From: Lumbricus rubellus
Taxonomy: Eukaryota; Annelida; Clitellata; Crassiclitellata; Lumbricidae
Length of the DNA stretch: 64,000 nt
Reading direction: 5' to 3'
NCBI GenBank assembly: GCA_945859605.1
Contig: OX243822.1
Location: 21,877,144-21,941,143, forward strand
Part shown: positions 31,730 through 42,700 of the stretch, one piece after another
Numbering within the stretch: position 1 is the first letter of the stretch
Layout: each line of letters starts with the position of its first letter
Notes under the pieces: model-generated
Seen by the model: only the letters and a program-made list of their open reading frames with translations
The model's database searches: none
What the model was told of the DNA's origin: nothing
Program-made: the position numbers and the translations under genes

Positions 31730-31883
31730 CAGGGTGAGAATTGCCGGGGGGTTGGGGGGGTTCAACCCCCCAGTCATTTTTAGAGCCCCATGTTAAAGTA
31801 TGTTTTTCATACCCCAATTTCAAGTTTATCATTGGCCAACCTCCCCAGTTATTTTTCCACAATTCTCATACCACTCATATAGC
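31730..31883. mobile_element. Small MITE, second GTGAGAATTG copy
   Basis: Ends CAGGGTGAGAATTG and CAATTCTCATACC; internal 'GGGTTCAACCCCC' and 'AGAGCCCCATGTTAAAGTAT' match the reversed 1885-2021 copy. It interrupts the duplicated block. Confidence 0.6.
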
Positions 31884-32101
31884 TCAATTGTTGCTAAATT
31901 TCTAACTATCTTTTAATCACAATATCATGACCGTTGGCCATATTAATGTTTATCAACAAATGCAGAATTGGTAGACTCTGTAACGGTGGAAATCCGTGAG
32001 CAGGTGAGCTACAGTTATAGGGATTAAGGTGTGAGTGGATGAGTGAGTGTAATCGGTAATGGATAGGGCACATGGGTGAGTGAGAGATAGTTATGAGGCA
32101 T

Positions 32102-32212
32102 TGTTTAACGACACTGTGTCGTATCAACGATGATTAGTGTCGCCCTCCTTCTTCGTCCAGGCTTGGGACTGGCACTGTCAGAAACGTATACAATGGCGGA
32201 GTTTATGAGGTA
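32102..32212 (+). repeat. Hairpin-bearing repeat, copy 2
   Basis: TGTTTAACGACACTG, loop, AGTGTCGCCCTCC, then 'GGCTTGGGACTGGCACTG'. Same family as 9371/13276 and 32806. Confidence 0.65.
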
Positions 32213-32805
32213 TAGGCTTAGCGTATGCGGCGTGACTGTGTAGAGTTGGTTCTTCTCTAATTAGTAGCCTCGTAGGTTGGAAATGGCTCTTACTGATTAC
32301 AGAAGACATCCATTGATTCCAAATAACAGATGTTAGATATAATATCATGGTTGAACTATTACACCAGATTCTTACACTTACATAATTATAGGGATAATTA
32401 TGTTTCATAATAATAGAAAGCAAAATTCTGTCAAACTAAGTGGCTGTAGGAAGGTCTCCGTTTGAAAGTATACTTGAGTACGACAAGCACGTAATGCATG
32501 TGTAGGAAGTGTATCCCTTCGTGACTGGCACAAAAGAACATACTATAATTATGTCGGATTTCTGCATATCTGACAGCTTGAGGCAACGAAGAGCCAAGCC
32601 TATAATATTAACAACAATGAATGCTATGAATTAAGCACGGACAAAAAGTAGGCCCACGGCGTTTCATCCAAATAACAGCCATTGCGGTTCGTTGTAAAAG
32701 TAAACAGGCGTCGAAATTCAGAGGTTCGACGCCTATTTACTTTAACGCCTTCATTAACGGGCCGCATAAAATTATACTGAAGCTATATGCTTGTTGCCGT
32801 TCGTT

Positions 32806-32920
32806 CGACGACACTGTTTCTTTAATATCAAAGATGGTTAGTGTCGCCCTTCTCCTTTATCGAGGCTTGGGACTGTCACTGAAAAAAAGAGCAGTGGCTG
32901 AATTTCTGAAGCCAAAGGAG
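32806..32920 (+). repeat. Hairpin-bearing repeat, copy 3
   Basis: CGACACT and AGTGTCG arms with a different loop, then 'GGCTTGGGACTGTCACTG' and 'GAATTTCTGAAGCC'. Confidence 0.65.
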
Positions 32921-32957
32921 ATTGTGTAGGACTTACATCTCAAAGGTACACAGAACG

Positions 32958-33143
32958 TGGGGCGCGGTGTGTAGCAGGATGGTTCCAGGTTCGAATCCAC
33001 CCCAGGCTGTGGCGTAAGAACCTCGAGAAAGTCCTTCACTTGCAATTGCTCGTGAGCATTGCAGTTTCAGCGCTGTAGTCGGGAGCGCCTCTGAGTAGAA
33101 AGGTTTAAGGGTGCCAATTGCAAATGCGATAAATAAATAAAAC
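32958..33143 (+). mobile_element. tRNA-derived SINE family 1, forward copy
   Basis: 'GCGCGGTGTGTAGCAGGATG' and B box 'GGTTCGAATCC', then the family body with 'GTAGTCGGGAGCGCCTCTGA' and an AAATAAATAAAA tail. Confidence 0.8.
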
Positions 33144-33735
33144 AAGAGTTGTAGACTGTAGAGTATGGGACCCCCACCATTCAGTAGTACCTATTCCAGT
33201 TGGTAAGAAGAACGGATACCCCCTACCGTTCAGAAGCAACTAAACGTATAATATGGTATGGTGTCAAAGCATCTCTTTAAAATTGAATAAAAAGAATGAA
33301 CGAATTCAATTGCAATAATAACAGTAGCCTAATAATGACAATTGCAATTAGCCTTTCCAGAATACAACTTTTAAGTCTTCGGATAATTTTTTGAAATCCC
33401 GAGGGATCCTATAGGTATTACGGGTAACAAATTGCCATAATTATAATACAATACATTGAATACAATCGTCAAAACTTAAATTGCACAATTGCATCTAAGC
33501 AGAGCCGAAGAGATTGCAACACAATGGAATGCAATGCAACTGAAATTTTACAATGGTTCTTGCGATAAAAAATACACTACAATAACAAAATGTATTGTCT
33601 AACAATGTCAAGTAATTATGTAGGCATGTCTAATGTACATGTGTTGTCTTTCAGTACAATGTATTGTGATTAAGGCAATAATAATAATAATTATTCGCGT
33701 ATAGCAGTACGGCTATCAATAATACGGACATGATA
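33144..33735. other. AT-rich spacer with ATTGCAAT drift
   Basis: Many short ATTGCAATT/AATACATTGAATACAAT phrases but no clear unit. No gene. Confidence 0.4.
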
Positions 33736-33739
33736 ATGG

Positions 33740-33960
33740 CTAGGCCTATATTTCTATGGCTATGGCATGGCTATGATATGCCTATGAATGATATGGCTAT
33801 GATATGGCTATGATATGGTTATAATATGGCTATGATATGGCTATGATATGGCTACTGCTATGGTTATGATATGGCTACTGCTATGGTTATGATATGGCTA
33901 CTGCTATGGCTATGATATGGCTACGATATGGCTATGATAATTATGGCAATGATGTAGTTT
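33740..33960 (+). repeat. (ATGGCTATGAT)n minisatellite
   Basis: Units ATGGCTATGAT and GGTTATGATATGGCTACTGC repeat about 18 times. No function suggested. Confidence 0.85.
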
Positions 33961-35157
33961 ACGAAGAACTTCCTAAAGCTCTTCGCCTCTGTTTCGTTTT
34001 TAGACCGACCTGACGGGACATGATTGATCTGCTATGGGGGACATCTAGTTCACAACATCAGACATGTCGTGTCTAACGGTCACAATAGGCCAACAATTTT
34101 TACACACAGCTCGTAGCTCTTTACAGTTGGCTCTAAGTCTAAGCTGCCATTTTTGTTTCCAGCATATCAGCAATGCTCTAAGACTTTGTGACTGAGTTTT
34201 TTTCTGTATACGGCAAAACGCGACGGATTGCTGTACATATAGACGGTGATTAAAATCATTAAATTGGCTTTTGTGGACGCTGAAAAATTCTCCGATATTT
34301 ACATTACGTCTACGTTAGGCAGACAGTAATTACGTGCAAAGGACATTGAGAGAGGTCGTGTAGTCGATCGAAGTCCGCTTAACGCTACGGTTAAAGAATG
34401 TGGCCATTACTATCTGCAGGAGGCAGGTGCCATGGGTGGAAGGGGGGGCAGATTTTGTCGTCGGGGAAATAAATTATGACATACCATACCATACATTTGA
34501 CATACTACTTGTAGTCGGCGTGATCGCGTGTGATAGGTCAAAGCATAGACTAAAAGCCACACAAATTAATGACCCACTAGCGAAATAAAAAGATTGCTAT
34601 TGAAGTTGCAATATTTCGTTGCATATGATCATAGTCAACTATTTCTTAGAGTTCAGTGGTGGATAGAATGTAATTGCAAATTTGCAATTCAGTAAGCTTA
34701 CCCCAGGTATAATACAGTGTAATGTCGCGCCTTTGTCTAATGCAAAAGACATCAGGCAAGAAAGAAAGACGTGGGTGCTGTTTTGAATTGAGCAGTTGAT
34801 CAGAACCGCACAGAAATGAAGAGAAGTTGAAACAGGATTTTAGCTATACCGTACTGTTTTGAGTAAAATTAAGAAGAATTTGCAATAGTCAAACTCAAAA
34901 TCGGTAAGGCAGATAATTATTCTGTAGGAACTCGGAAGTGCTTAAAGTGTAGAAAAAGAAGTGCCTTGACGCCCGTCAATTCTGCAGGCTCTGCTCTAAA
35001 AATAAATGGCGGTAGGTGTTGAGATTTGAAAATAAGTGCCTGCAGATGCCTCCATGACCGTCCTGCCACACTTTAAGCCTTGTCTGTGGGTTCGGTTCAA
35101 AGTGAAAAATACAATGCTCGTTATGCATGTATATAGGATAATAATGATTGTGCACTG
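33961..35157. other. Spacer, nothing recognised
   Basis: No exon or named repeat found on either strand. Confidence 0.4.
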
Positions 35158-35364
35158 CAAGGCTTTTTAGCGTGCAGTTCTAGCCTACACAAAACGGCTG
35201 CAGTTAAAAATTAATTTGTGCAGCTGTTCAAGCATTTTGTGCAGTCAAAAATTCATGGTTAAAAATTTTCATTGTCATCCGACTTTTAATAATTTACCAT
35301 GGAGGATGGGAAGGGTGAGTAGAGGAGGTTGTGCAGTTCTAAAAATTATTTTAAAGAAACCCTG
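35158..35364. mobile_element. hAT-type MITE, copy of the 24757 family
   Basis: Starts CAAGGCTTTTTAGCGTGCAG and ends TTTAAAGAAACCCTG; internal AATTTACCATGGAGGATGGG shared with 24757-24956. No target duplication is visible, so it is older. Confidence 0.65.
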
Positions 35365-35429
35365 GATGGTGTACGTGTTTGAAATAGCACCGTGGTGATG
35401 AGTAGTGTGAGTAGATGAATGAATGAACC

Positions 35430-35431
35430 AA

Positions 35432-35487
<56 letters not shown>

Positions 35488-35490
35488 TGC
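35430..35490. repeat. (TA)n microsatellite
   Basis: About 25 TA units, followed by more TATATA drift to 35580. Confidence 0.9.
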
Positions 35491-36185
35491 ATGGCACATC
35501 AAATCGTATCACTGATTATATATTATCTATAAATAGGCCTATATATATATGTAAATTATATAGACCTATATATATATCTGTACAATTCTGTCTGGCAATC
35601 TCTCTCTCCTTCCTTCTCTCTCCTCAGAGCATGCTTCTTCTGGCTTGCGCATTGGGAGCGCTTCTGAACGTCTCACCCTATACATTCTAGAGGCGCTTCA
35701 TAAGGCTTAGATAAAAAAAAATTTAAAACTCAGTTAAAGTTGCAGGGACACACTTCCATAGGACCATAGCCCTATCGGAATCCTCCTATATATCATGAAG
35801 ACTAAACATAGCGCATGGATGGCCATGGCCACAGTGTAGGTCTAACCCACGTCGCCTATATTATATCATGGTAAGAAATGCCAGCGTCGAGAGTGGCATA
35901 CAGCTTGACTTATGTCATTCGTGTCTGGTGATTGAAAAAGTATTGCTCGTTCTTCCACGCTTCATGTATTTCTGATAGATGAACTTTGCTACTTCACTAT
36001 AGTCAGATTGTCGCTGCTTGATTGTTAAGATTCTTTACAGGTCACAAATGATGTCCTGCACCGTCTTATTCTCTGCTGCTACAACAAAATGTGCGCTTGT
36101 GAAAGGTAGCTATTGACTTTAGAGATAGAACCCTGTAATTTAAGTATCACATGGCGTTGGTGTTGACTTAGCGTTACCTTACCGT
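35491..36185. other. Spacer with SINE-tail scraps
   Basis: 'GGGAGCGCTTCTGAACGTCT' (near 35657) resembles the SINE family 1 tail. Nothing else recognised. Confidence 0.4.
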
Positions 36186-36450
36186 TCTATACATTGCATT
36201 GTATTGTATTGTATTTAATCATTTATAAAACGCCTTTATAGTAGGGTGAATTGTTCGGAAGCGCTTTCAGAACGAAAGGCCCAGTGAGAAGAAGCAGGTT
36301 TGAGGGGAGAGAAGGAAGAAAAGAGACTGTCAGACAGAAGATTATTGCAGAGCGAACAAAAGGAGACAGCGCATTCCAAAGACAATGACCAATTGAGGCA
36401 AATAATCAAGACTGTGCCATAGCCGTTGTATGTGAAATAAACTTGATTTA
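36186..36450 (-). mobile_element. Possible LINE 3' region
   Basis: 'CATTTATAAAACGCCTTTAT' and 'GGAAGCGCTTTCAGAACGAA' resemble the noncoding ends of L2-like LINEs. The rest lacks RT motifs. Confidence 0.35.
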
Positions 36451-38114
36451 CATTGTCCTACAGAACCTTGCCATAAAGAACCCTTAATTGTTTTAGACAA
36501 AATCCTATCTTAGACCTACAGAATCATATCCTAAACAATTGTCTTACCTCTACTAAATAGACTTATACCTCACATTGCCTTACCCCCTACATGTATAACC
36601 TTGCAGGATTCACTTTAATTCATACTATTGCCATAAGGAAAACGACCGTTTGCAAAACAATTGAGAAGACCAAGTTAGAATGCTACGACGTAAAGAGGAA
36701 AAAGTAAGCGGAAAAATAAAATTAGCCAATAGGCCTAAGTGGGGAAAACATTGGAAATGATAATTACGCAGGGAGAGAGACACATCACGGAAGATGGGAT
36801 CACGGGAATCCACAAGTCTATAACAGCAATGAATTAATCCGTAAGCAAATAGATTCAAAACGTTCGACTGATTGAAACACTTCAAAAACGTCTTAAACCC
36901 ACTACAAAACACTTGGACGATGTTACAAATGTAGTTTGCAAGCAGATATCAATCATTCAGAAGAATCTAGCATGCAGCAAGTCACGATTCTTAGGACCTG
37001 ACAGAGGACCATGTAGCGTTGGCACCATGAGGACCCACTGCCAACAAAAGACCATACGAACCACATTCGGCGTAAATCATCCTGCAAGCATTCGCAGAAC
37101 ATGTCACATGATGCGATACGGTCGAGTAGCTAACCGCGAAAAGTTTCGTCACAGTCCGCTGGTCACACGTAAAACCAGAATGAAACGACTAGGTCAGTGA
37201 AAGTTAATAGTTTATGGCCAAACCGCCGTTTTGGCATAAGAAGGAAGAAGAACACACACAAGCGGCATTCGCGACACGGTTAGAAGCACGGATAGTTCTT
37301 GAAGGCAAGTCTTATTACAGTTATAATAGAATTTATAATTTTAATATTGATCTATTGCGAATTTATAATTTTATTTTAAATCTATTTTATTCTTATTTAC
37401 ATTTGTTATTAACCTCTCAATGCCAGCTATTCTGAATCGCACACGTGAGACAGTGTGCATTAAAGTTTGCTTAGAGTGAGTTGGCTTAGAGAGTCCCAAT
37501 TAAGGCGCTCTCAAGTAAGTATGTTCCTTGGCTTTTATGGAGGTCAGCGCATCTTGGGGGACAACTCAAAAGCTCTATAAACGTTTAGGCTATGTTTAAA
37601 AGATTGAAATAGGGATTGATCTCTGTGATGCGGTCAAGTTCGAGAGTTTAACCAATAATTTGATGTTGCTCGTGAGGCTGAAAGATAAGGTCGTTGCATT
37701 GAGTTTGTGAGCAAGACCTCTAATGGATGATGCTGTTGAAATGCGGCTGCTATTTATAAACAAAAATCTTCTAACGCATCATTGTGCATTACGATTGAGG
37801 TTGTTCTGAATTTAGCGCCGGTGAATAAGCTGGTCTCTTGTGGGTGCTGAGAAATATTTTTCGAAGATTTACATTACATTATTTTTGAGGTGTTATGACG
37901 AATCAATCAATCAATCAATTTTCGTTTAATCAGCACTTCAGGCTGGTAGAACGCGGCATGTTGCACATAGCCTAACTAATTTTTACAAAGGTTTTACATA
38001 TAAGTTCAGTTTATATAAGCAACATAAATAAATATTTTGTTTGAATTAATATTAATTGATCTGTGTTTGTTGTAAGGTTTGCTAAGTTAAAAAATGCTTT
38101 TGAATAGTAGGCCC
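36451..38114. other. Spacer; LINE tail scrap near 37898
   Basis: (AATC)n at 37902-37918 followed by 'TTTTCGTTTAATCAGCACTT' resembles the reverse-strand LINE end at 16437. Open frames at 36625-36912 and 36913-37200 lack motifs and are not accepted. Confidence 0.4.
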
Positions 38115-38122
38115 TACTCTAG

Positions 38123-38481
38123 CATGGGCGCCCGCAGAAAATTTTGCAGGAGGGGGCAAAACACGATGGTCAACGTTAAAAACATTTTTGGCAGGAGGAC
38201 AAAAAATGCAAAGTGGGAAGTTAAGAACATGCATGGGTATTTTCCACAGATTTTCTTGGTGTAAATTTCTGTTTCACTTTTTAAAATTTCTAATATGAAT
38301 TGCTTCTTTTTGCAAGGAAATTTGTTTAAAAAATCGAAAAGACTAGTTAAAAGTAAGCTTTTTAATTCTCTAATGTGAAGAAATTTTTTATAAACCCAAA
38401 AGTAGTAGTGAGAAAAATAGATTTTAATTTTCCAGGGGGGGGGGCAAGTGCCCCCCTTGCTCCTATGTGCGGGCACCCATG
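38123..38481. mobile_element. hAT-type MITE (359 bp) with perfect 8-bp duplication
   Basis: Ends CATGGGCGCCCGCAG and GTGCGGGCACCCATG with identical TACTCTAG flanks (38115-38122, 38482-38489). Subterminal G-rich and C-rich runs are typical of hAT MITEs. Confidence 0.85.
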
Positions 38482-38489
38482 TACTCTAG

Positions 38490-39616
38490 AGATAAAGTTG
38501 CAATTATCGTTTTCCGGAAAGGATAAGCCATGAGCTTGAGGACGAAGCTCAAGACCACAAAAGGGGCGAGGCGGAGGGAATCATCGAATACGAAAAAATA
38601 CCGAAATTCTGCTTATTCGATCCGCTTCCGTCATTTTTTAGTACGGACAAAGGCGACGATTTTAATTACATTGATTTTTTTATTGTATGGTGCGTGCTCA
38701 ACAATGTTCCTCACTGCTAGAGAGTCACCTCCCAGCATCACAAAAGCGGGATAGCCTATTGTTTTGTCTGCGTGCGTTAACAAATCAGCCTTTACTAAAT
38801 TGTCAAAACTTTTTGAAAGACTATATTATGAAAAACTATTTCCGCAGTGTTAATATTGGCAGAATGGTTTGATTTTTTGAGCAAAGTTTTTGATGATTTG
38901 CAACATCTACATGTATTTACTTTATGAGGTAATTATCGCCATTTATCTAATGCCAAGTGCAGGGCACCAGCTTATTTACGAGGGTTTTATGCATTGTGGT
39001 AGTAGCCTACTTGTGGCTCCCAGGATAAAGGTTTCCATCCCATTTCTCAAGCCTTGTAATGGCAGTTTGTGTTTTCTAGTAATCTAGTACATTCCAATGA
39101 TTGTTATCTTATCATTATCAGGCTTACAGTAGGCTACTGCAGCAGCACGTTCAGCTTGAATGGATGGTACGCCACAACACTTAAGTACTTGATGGTACGC
39201 CATAACACTTTTGTACACTTACAGCCATCTGTTGCCTGAAGTCAAACTATCGTTACCCTAGTAAACTTTGTAAGAGATAGACCAAGTGTTGCGATGGTAG
39301 ACGAGAGTCATGTGCAGGGATAGTTATACAGCCAGAAGAAAGTCATGTCTGGGTTTTTTCAAACTACCTTGTTCCTCCTCTACAATCAAGACATGAGCGG
39401 TGTTGATAAATAAGATCGTCACGATGCTTGTCACATTACATGAATCCGGCAACAGGAAATAGTGAGGGCCAATCAGTAAACTTGGTCTATCTCTTATAAC
39501 GGACAGTATGGAAATTACTCATAATGTAGCAAGATTCAATGAATAAGTTATCAGCCATGTTACTACACTGAGTTGTTGAGGTTACTGAAACTACAACTTA
39601 TTGTTGTGACTTTCAG
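38490..39616. other. Region upstream of gene B
   Basis: No TATA box or other promoter element can be fixed. A repeated 'GATGGTACGCCA' phrase lies at 39163 and 39191. A pyrimidine tract and acceptor TGACTTTCAG at 39607-39616 suggests a noncoding first exon somewhere here. Confidence 0.4.
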
Positions 39617-39778
39617 GAGTGGCTGAAGTTGTCCTGCGTAGGAGAGAAGAACTCAGCCGTCATCTTCCGGATCTTCATCTGCTTCCATCATCACGTAGCA
39701 TGGCAGGTCACACGTGGCTCGTCGCAGCCTCCATGCTGCTCTCAATGCTCATCACTGGATTGGATGCTCAAGCAAACA
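39617..39778 (+). CDS. Gene B exon with 5' UTR and signal peptide (coding from 39700)
   Basis: The acceptor at 39616 starts the exon; the first ATG is at 39700 and 26 codons follow. The peptide 'MAGHTWLVAASMLLSMLITG' has a hydrophobic core, with cleavage likely after 'LDA' before QAN. Donor AACA|GTGAGT leaves phase 1, matching all following exons. In-frame codons upstream of the ATG lack another ATG. Confidence 0.85.
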
Positions 39779-42700
39779 GTGAGTTATGTCTTACGGTTGT
39801 CAAAACTTCTTATATTAGTATTTAGTATTGCGACGTCTTCCTCATATCATGCTTAATTTTGCTTATAAATAATTACATTGATGCCATTAGACTCTATGTT
39901 GGCCCTATTGCCCGCGGAGCTTTACGTTTCTTTGGGTGTAAACGCCATTACTTGTGACTATGGGTGTACGGTGCACAATAACTTATTTCTGTTGATTGAT
40001 TGATTGATTGATTGGATTGATTGAATACAATAATAATTTCTTTCTTGACTTCATTCTTTGGTTTGGGATTGGTGCGCCATCTGCTGATGTTTCATGTGCA
40101 ATAAAGCAGCAGATGCCATATTGAAATATACAGTAGGTCTATTTCGTCCATGTAAACACTATTTCTGCGAGACTTTATGTCGTGATTGGCCCCCGTATCT
40201 AGGTTGCGTGTCTATCTACAGAGAGTTTAATCACCTGATTTACCGTCATTAGCTGAATAGCCTAAGTACCTTAATAGTAATGTAATGCAATGTTAATGCA
40301 TGAAACTGACGATATAACTGGTCTAGTAATAAGTTGCGTAATTCGGTTCCCGTTGAGTTAGTTCAGCATCAAATGCATCCAGGTGTGTCAACATTATTTT
40401 ACCTGTCTATGACACAGTCGCACTTGAAGTACATCGCTACCTACATGTATAGTGTCATTTACTTTGTGACATATTCCTATTCTTAGACAGGGCATAAATA
40501 GTCGAATAAGCTTATTTTTCATTGAAAGTCTCACCGTCTACCGGTATAAAGAAAGCCATCCTTTGTAAAGAAAACGCTGCTCACTTATTGTGCCTCTACA
40601 GGGCCAGACGAATCCCTCTATGCATGGGGCGGTTTCAACAGACACGACGGCGTTGCTGTTTGATATGCAAACTATGCAAATCTTTTTTCAATTGTAGATC
40701 TCTTTCTTTTCAGGTGGTCGTTTATATAACGTAGAATTATTGGTATGTCAAGTGGAGAGAGCAGCGAGTAGGCCTAGTTATTTGAGGAGGGGCAACTTAA
40801 CTAATATATGGGAGGCATGCACGTGGAGAGATACTCACCTTGGCCGGAAGGCGGGTTTTGGCCGAATTAAGAAGGGCTTACGCTTATTCGGGCTATTGTT
40901 AAAATAACAAGCTTATGAGGATTCCAGAAAATAATGATGTCTACTTGAGCATGGGCGAGGTTAAGAAAACTTTGTCATTACGTTCGGTGAAGTCAATGTT
41001 AACTTTTCATATGCTTGTACCCGATGAACTATAAGAACTAGATAAGCCGAGTCTAAAGGGTCAAGTCTGCAAACACACATATAGCTGTATAAGAACCAAA
41101 CATGGCTTTAAATAGGAACTCCTATTGACACTGTACAGTGCACAATGTACAAGTTGCTCGAGAAACCCCAACCCATAAATTTGTATAAGCTGCGTCTGAG
41201 TGTGTCAGCTTATTGAGGTCGTCAAATTAACGAGTATTGAATTGAATTGAATTGTATTGCATCGTATTGCGATGTATTGTATGCTATATACACGATGCTA
41301 TATGCACGCACGATATGATTTTCCAGTTCCCCTCTCTCGACCAACATTTTATTCTGCTGTATGTACAGCAAGTTTTGTTTCACCTGCTTAGGCAAAACTC
41401 GAGTGCGTTTTACCGTCTTAATTAAGACGGGCAAACATTTAGCATGCTGTAGTATTTTGTGGTATTGTATGAATGTCTCAATGTGGCATATTTTATCGAG
41501 CTGTGCATGGTGTAATGTCATTTTTTATATTGTACTGACACTGTTCTATAAGGTACTGCATTCAAGTGCAAATTCCTGCATTTCTATTTTATTATATTCA
41601 TTAGGGACCATGTTAATTGTTAAATCACACGAGAATATTTTTCAGATTGCGTCTGGACCCCATATCCAAGGACTCTCATTTACGGTGGTACTCCCGTCAG
41701 TTCCGCAAACACCTTGGGTGCGTGTCAGATGGCTTGTGTCGGGTCATGCACGGGCGTTGATTGGGCGCCGAACAACGCAGCGGGGAGCCAGTGCTTTCTG
41801 CTGCAGAAGAAGACGGACAAAGTCTCTAACGTGGATGGCGTCGATCACTATGACTACGATTGTCCAGGATCAGGTAATTGCACAATATTTACTCGGCTTG
41901 ACCTACCCCGAGTTATAACCTGGCTCCGGAACGAACGGGGCACCCTGGGTACAGTGAAATTTATTTCATAAATGGCCGATGTATGAACTGACCACCCTGT
42001 CGAAGCTTTTAAGAAATTTTCGATTGACAGTGAATTATAAGATGCCATAATAATTATATTTGTCACTGATTCGTTGTTCCCTCCTGGAAACAATTTATTA
42101 CAACACCAATTCTTGCTTTTCTCGATTCGTCAAAATCTTTTGTTTTAATTCAATGATAATTTATATTAAAACTGAGTTCAGAAAGTCAGTTTTCAGATGA
42201 GTGTCATTCGCATTCGTTCGACCTTTTCTTTTCATCACCAGATCACCAGACACGTCACCTCTCCTCTGGAAGATTTCGCATCGTCTCACGGGCGGTTCAC
42301 TGGTGTCGCTCCAGCTACCATCAGTGAACACCAGAGGACACCAGTGACAGGAACGCTCGAAGGAGTGGTCGCCAACGTGACTAAGCTTATATATCTACAG
42401 GCCTTTATTCAGAAGATGCAAACAGTCTATGAGAAAACCTCTTTATGTCTTTCGATTCTACTTTGCTTTTATAACACTTGAAGGTTAAACAATAACGCTA
42501 TACCTTAAACCTGAATCACAACCTTAATGTTAATTTCAGGGTCAGGAGGTTGCTCCTTCTCACAGCCAATCCCTAACACGAATATCTACGGTGGAGCAGC
42601 GAACCCAGCGTCGACCTTACAAGCGTGCATGGCTGCATGTCAATTGAATACCAGCTGCCAGGGAATTGATTGGGCGCCAGGCAATTCAGCAGGACAACAG

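Larger units (their letters stand above)
30595..32815 (+). repeat. Block duplicated in direct orientation at 58800-60470
   Basis: Long stretches align, for example 'TTGTTTGCTTAGCTTCGTGT' then 'TTCATTGAAAATGCAACAAC' (30873-30930 and 59127-59184), 'GTTGACACAATGATGAAT' (31364, 59535) and 'TTTAACGCCTTCATTAACGG' (32740, 60392). The copies differ by insertions, among them a MITE at about 31730 and a LINE tail at about 31594 here. No gene is carried. Confidence 0.8.

Noticed and set aside
36625..37200. Two 95-codon frames back to back
   Set aside because: No motif, no splice context, no paralogue in the window.
42197..42481. Possible linker exon in gene B intron 2
   Set aside because: A good pyrimidine tract precedes CAG, but the phase 1 reading hits a stop before any plausible donor.
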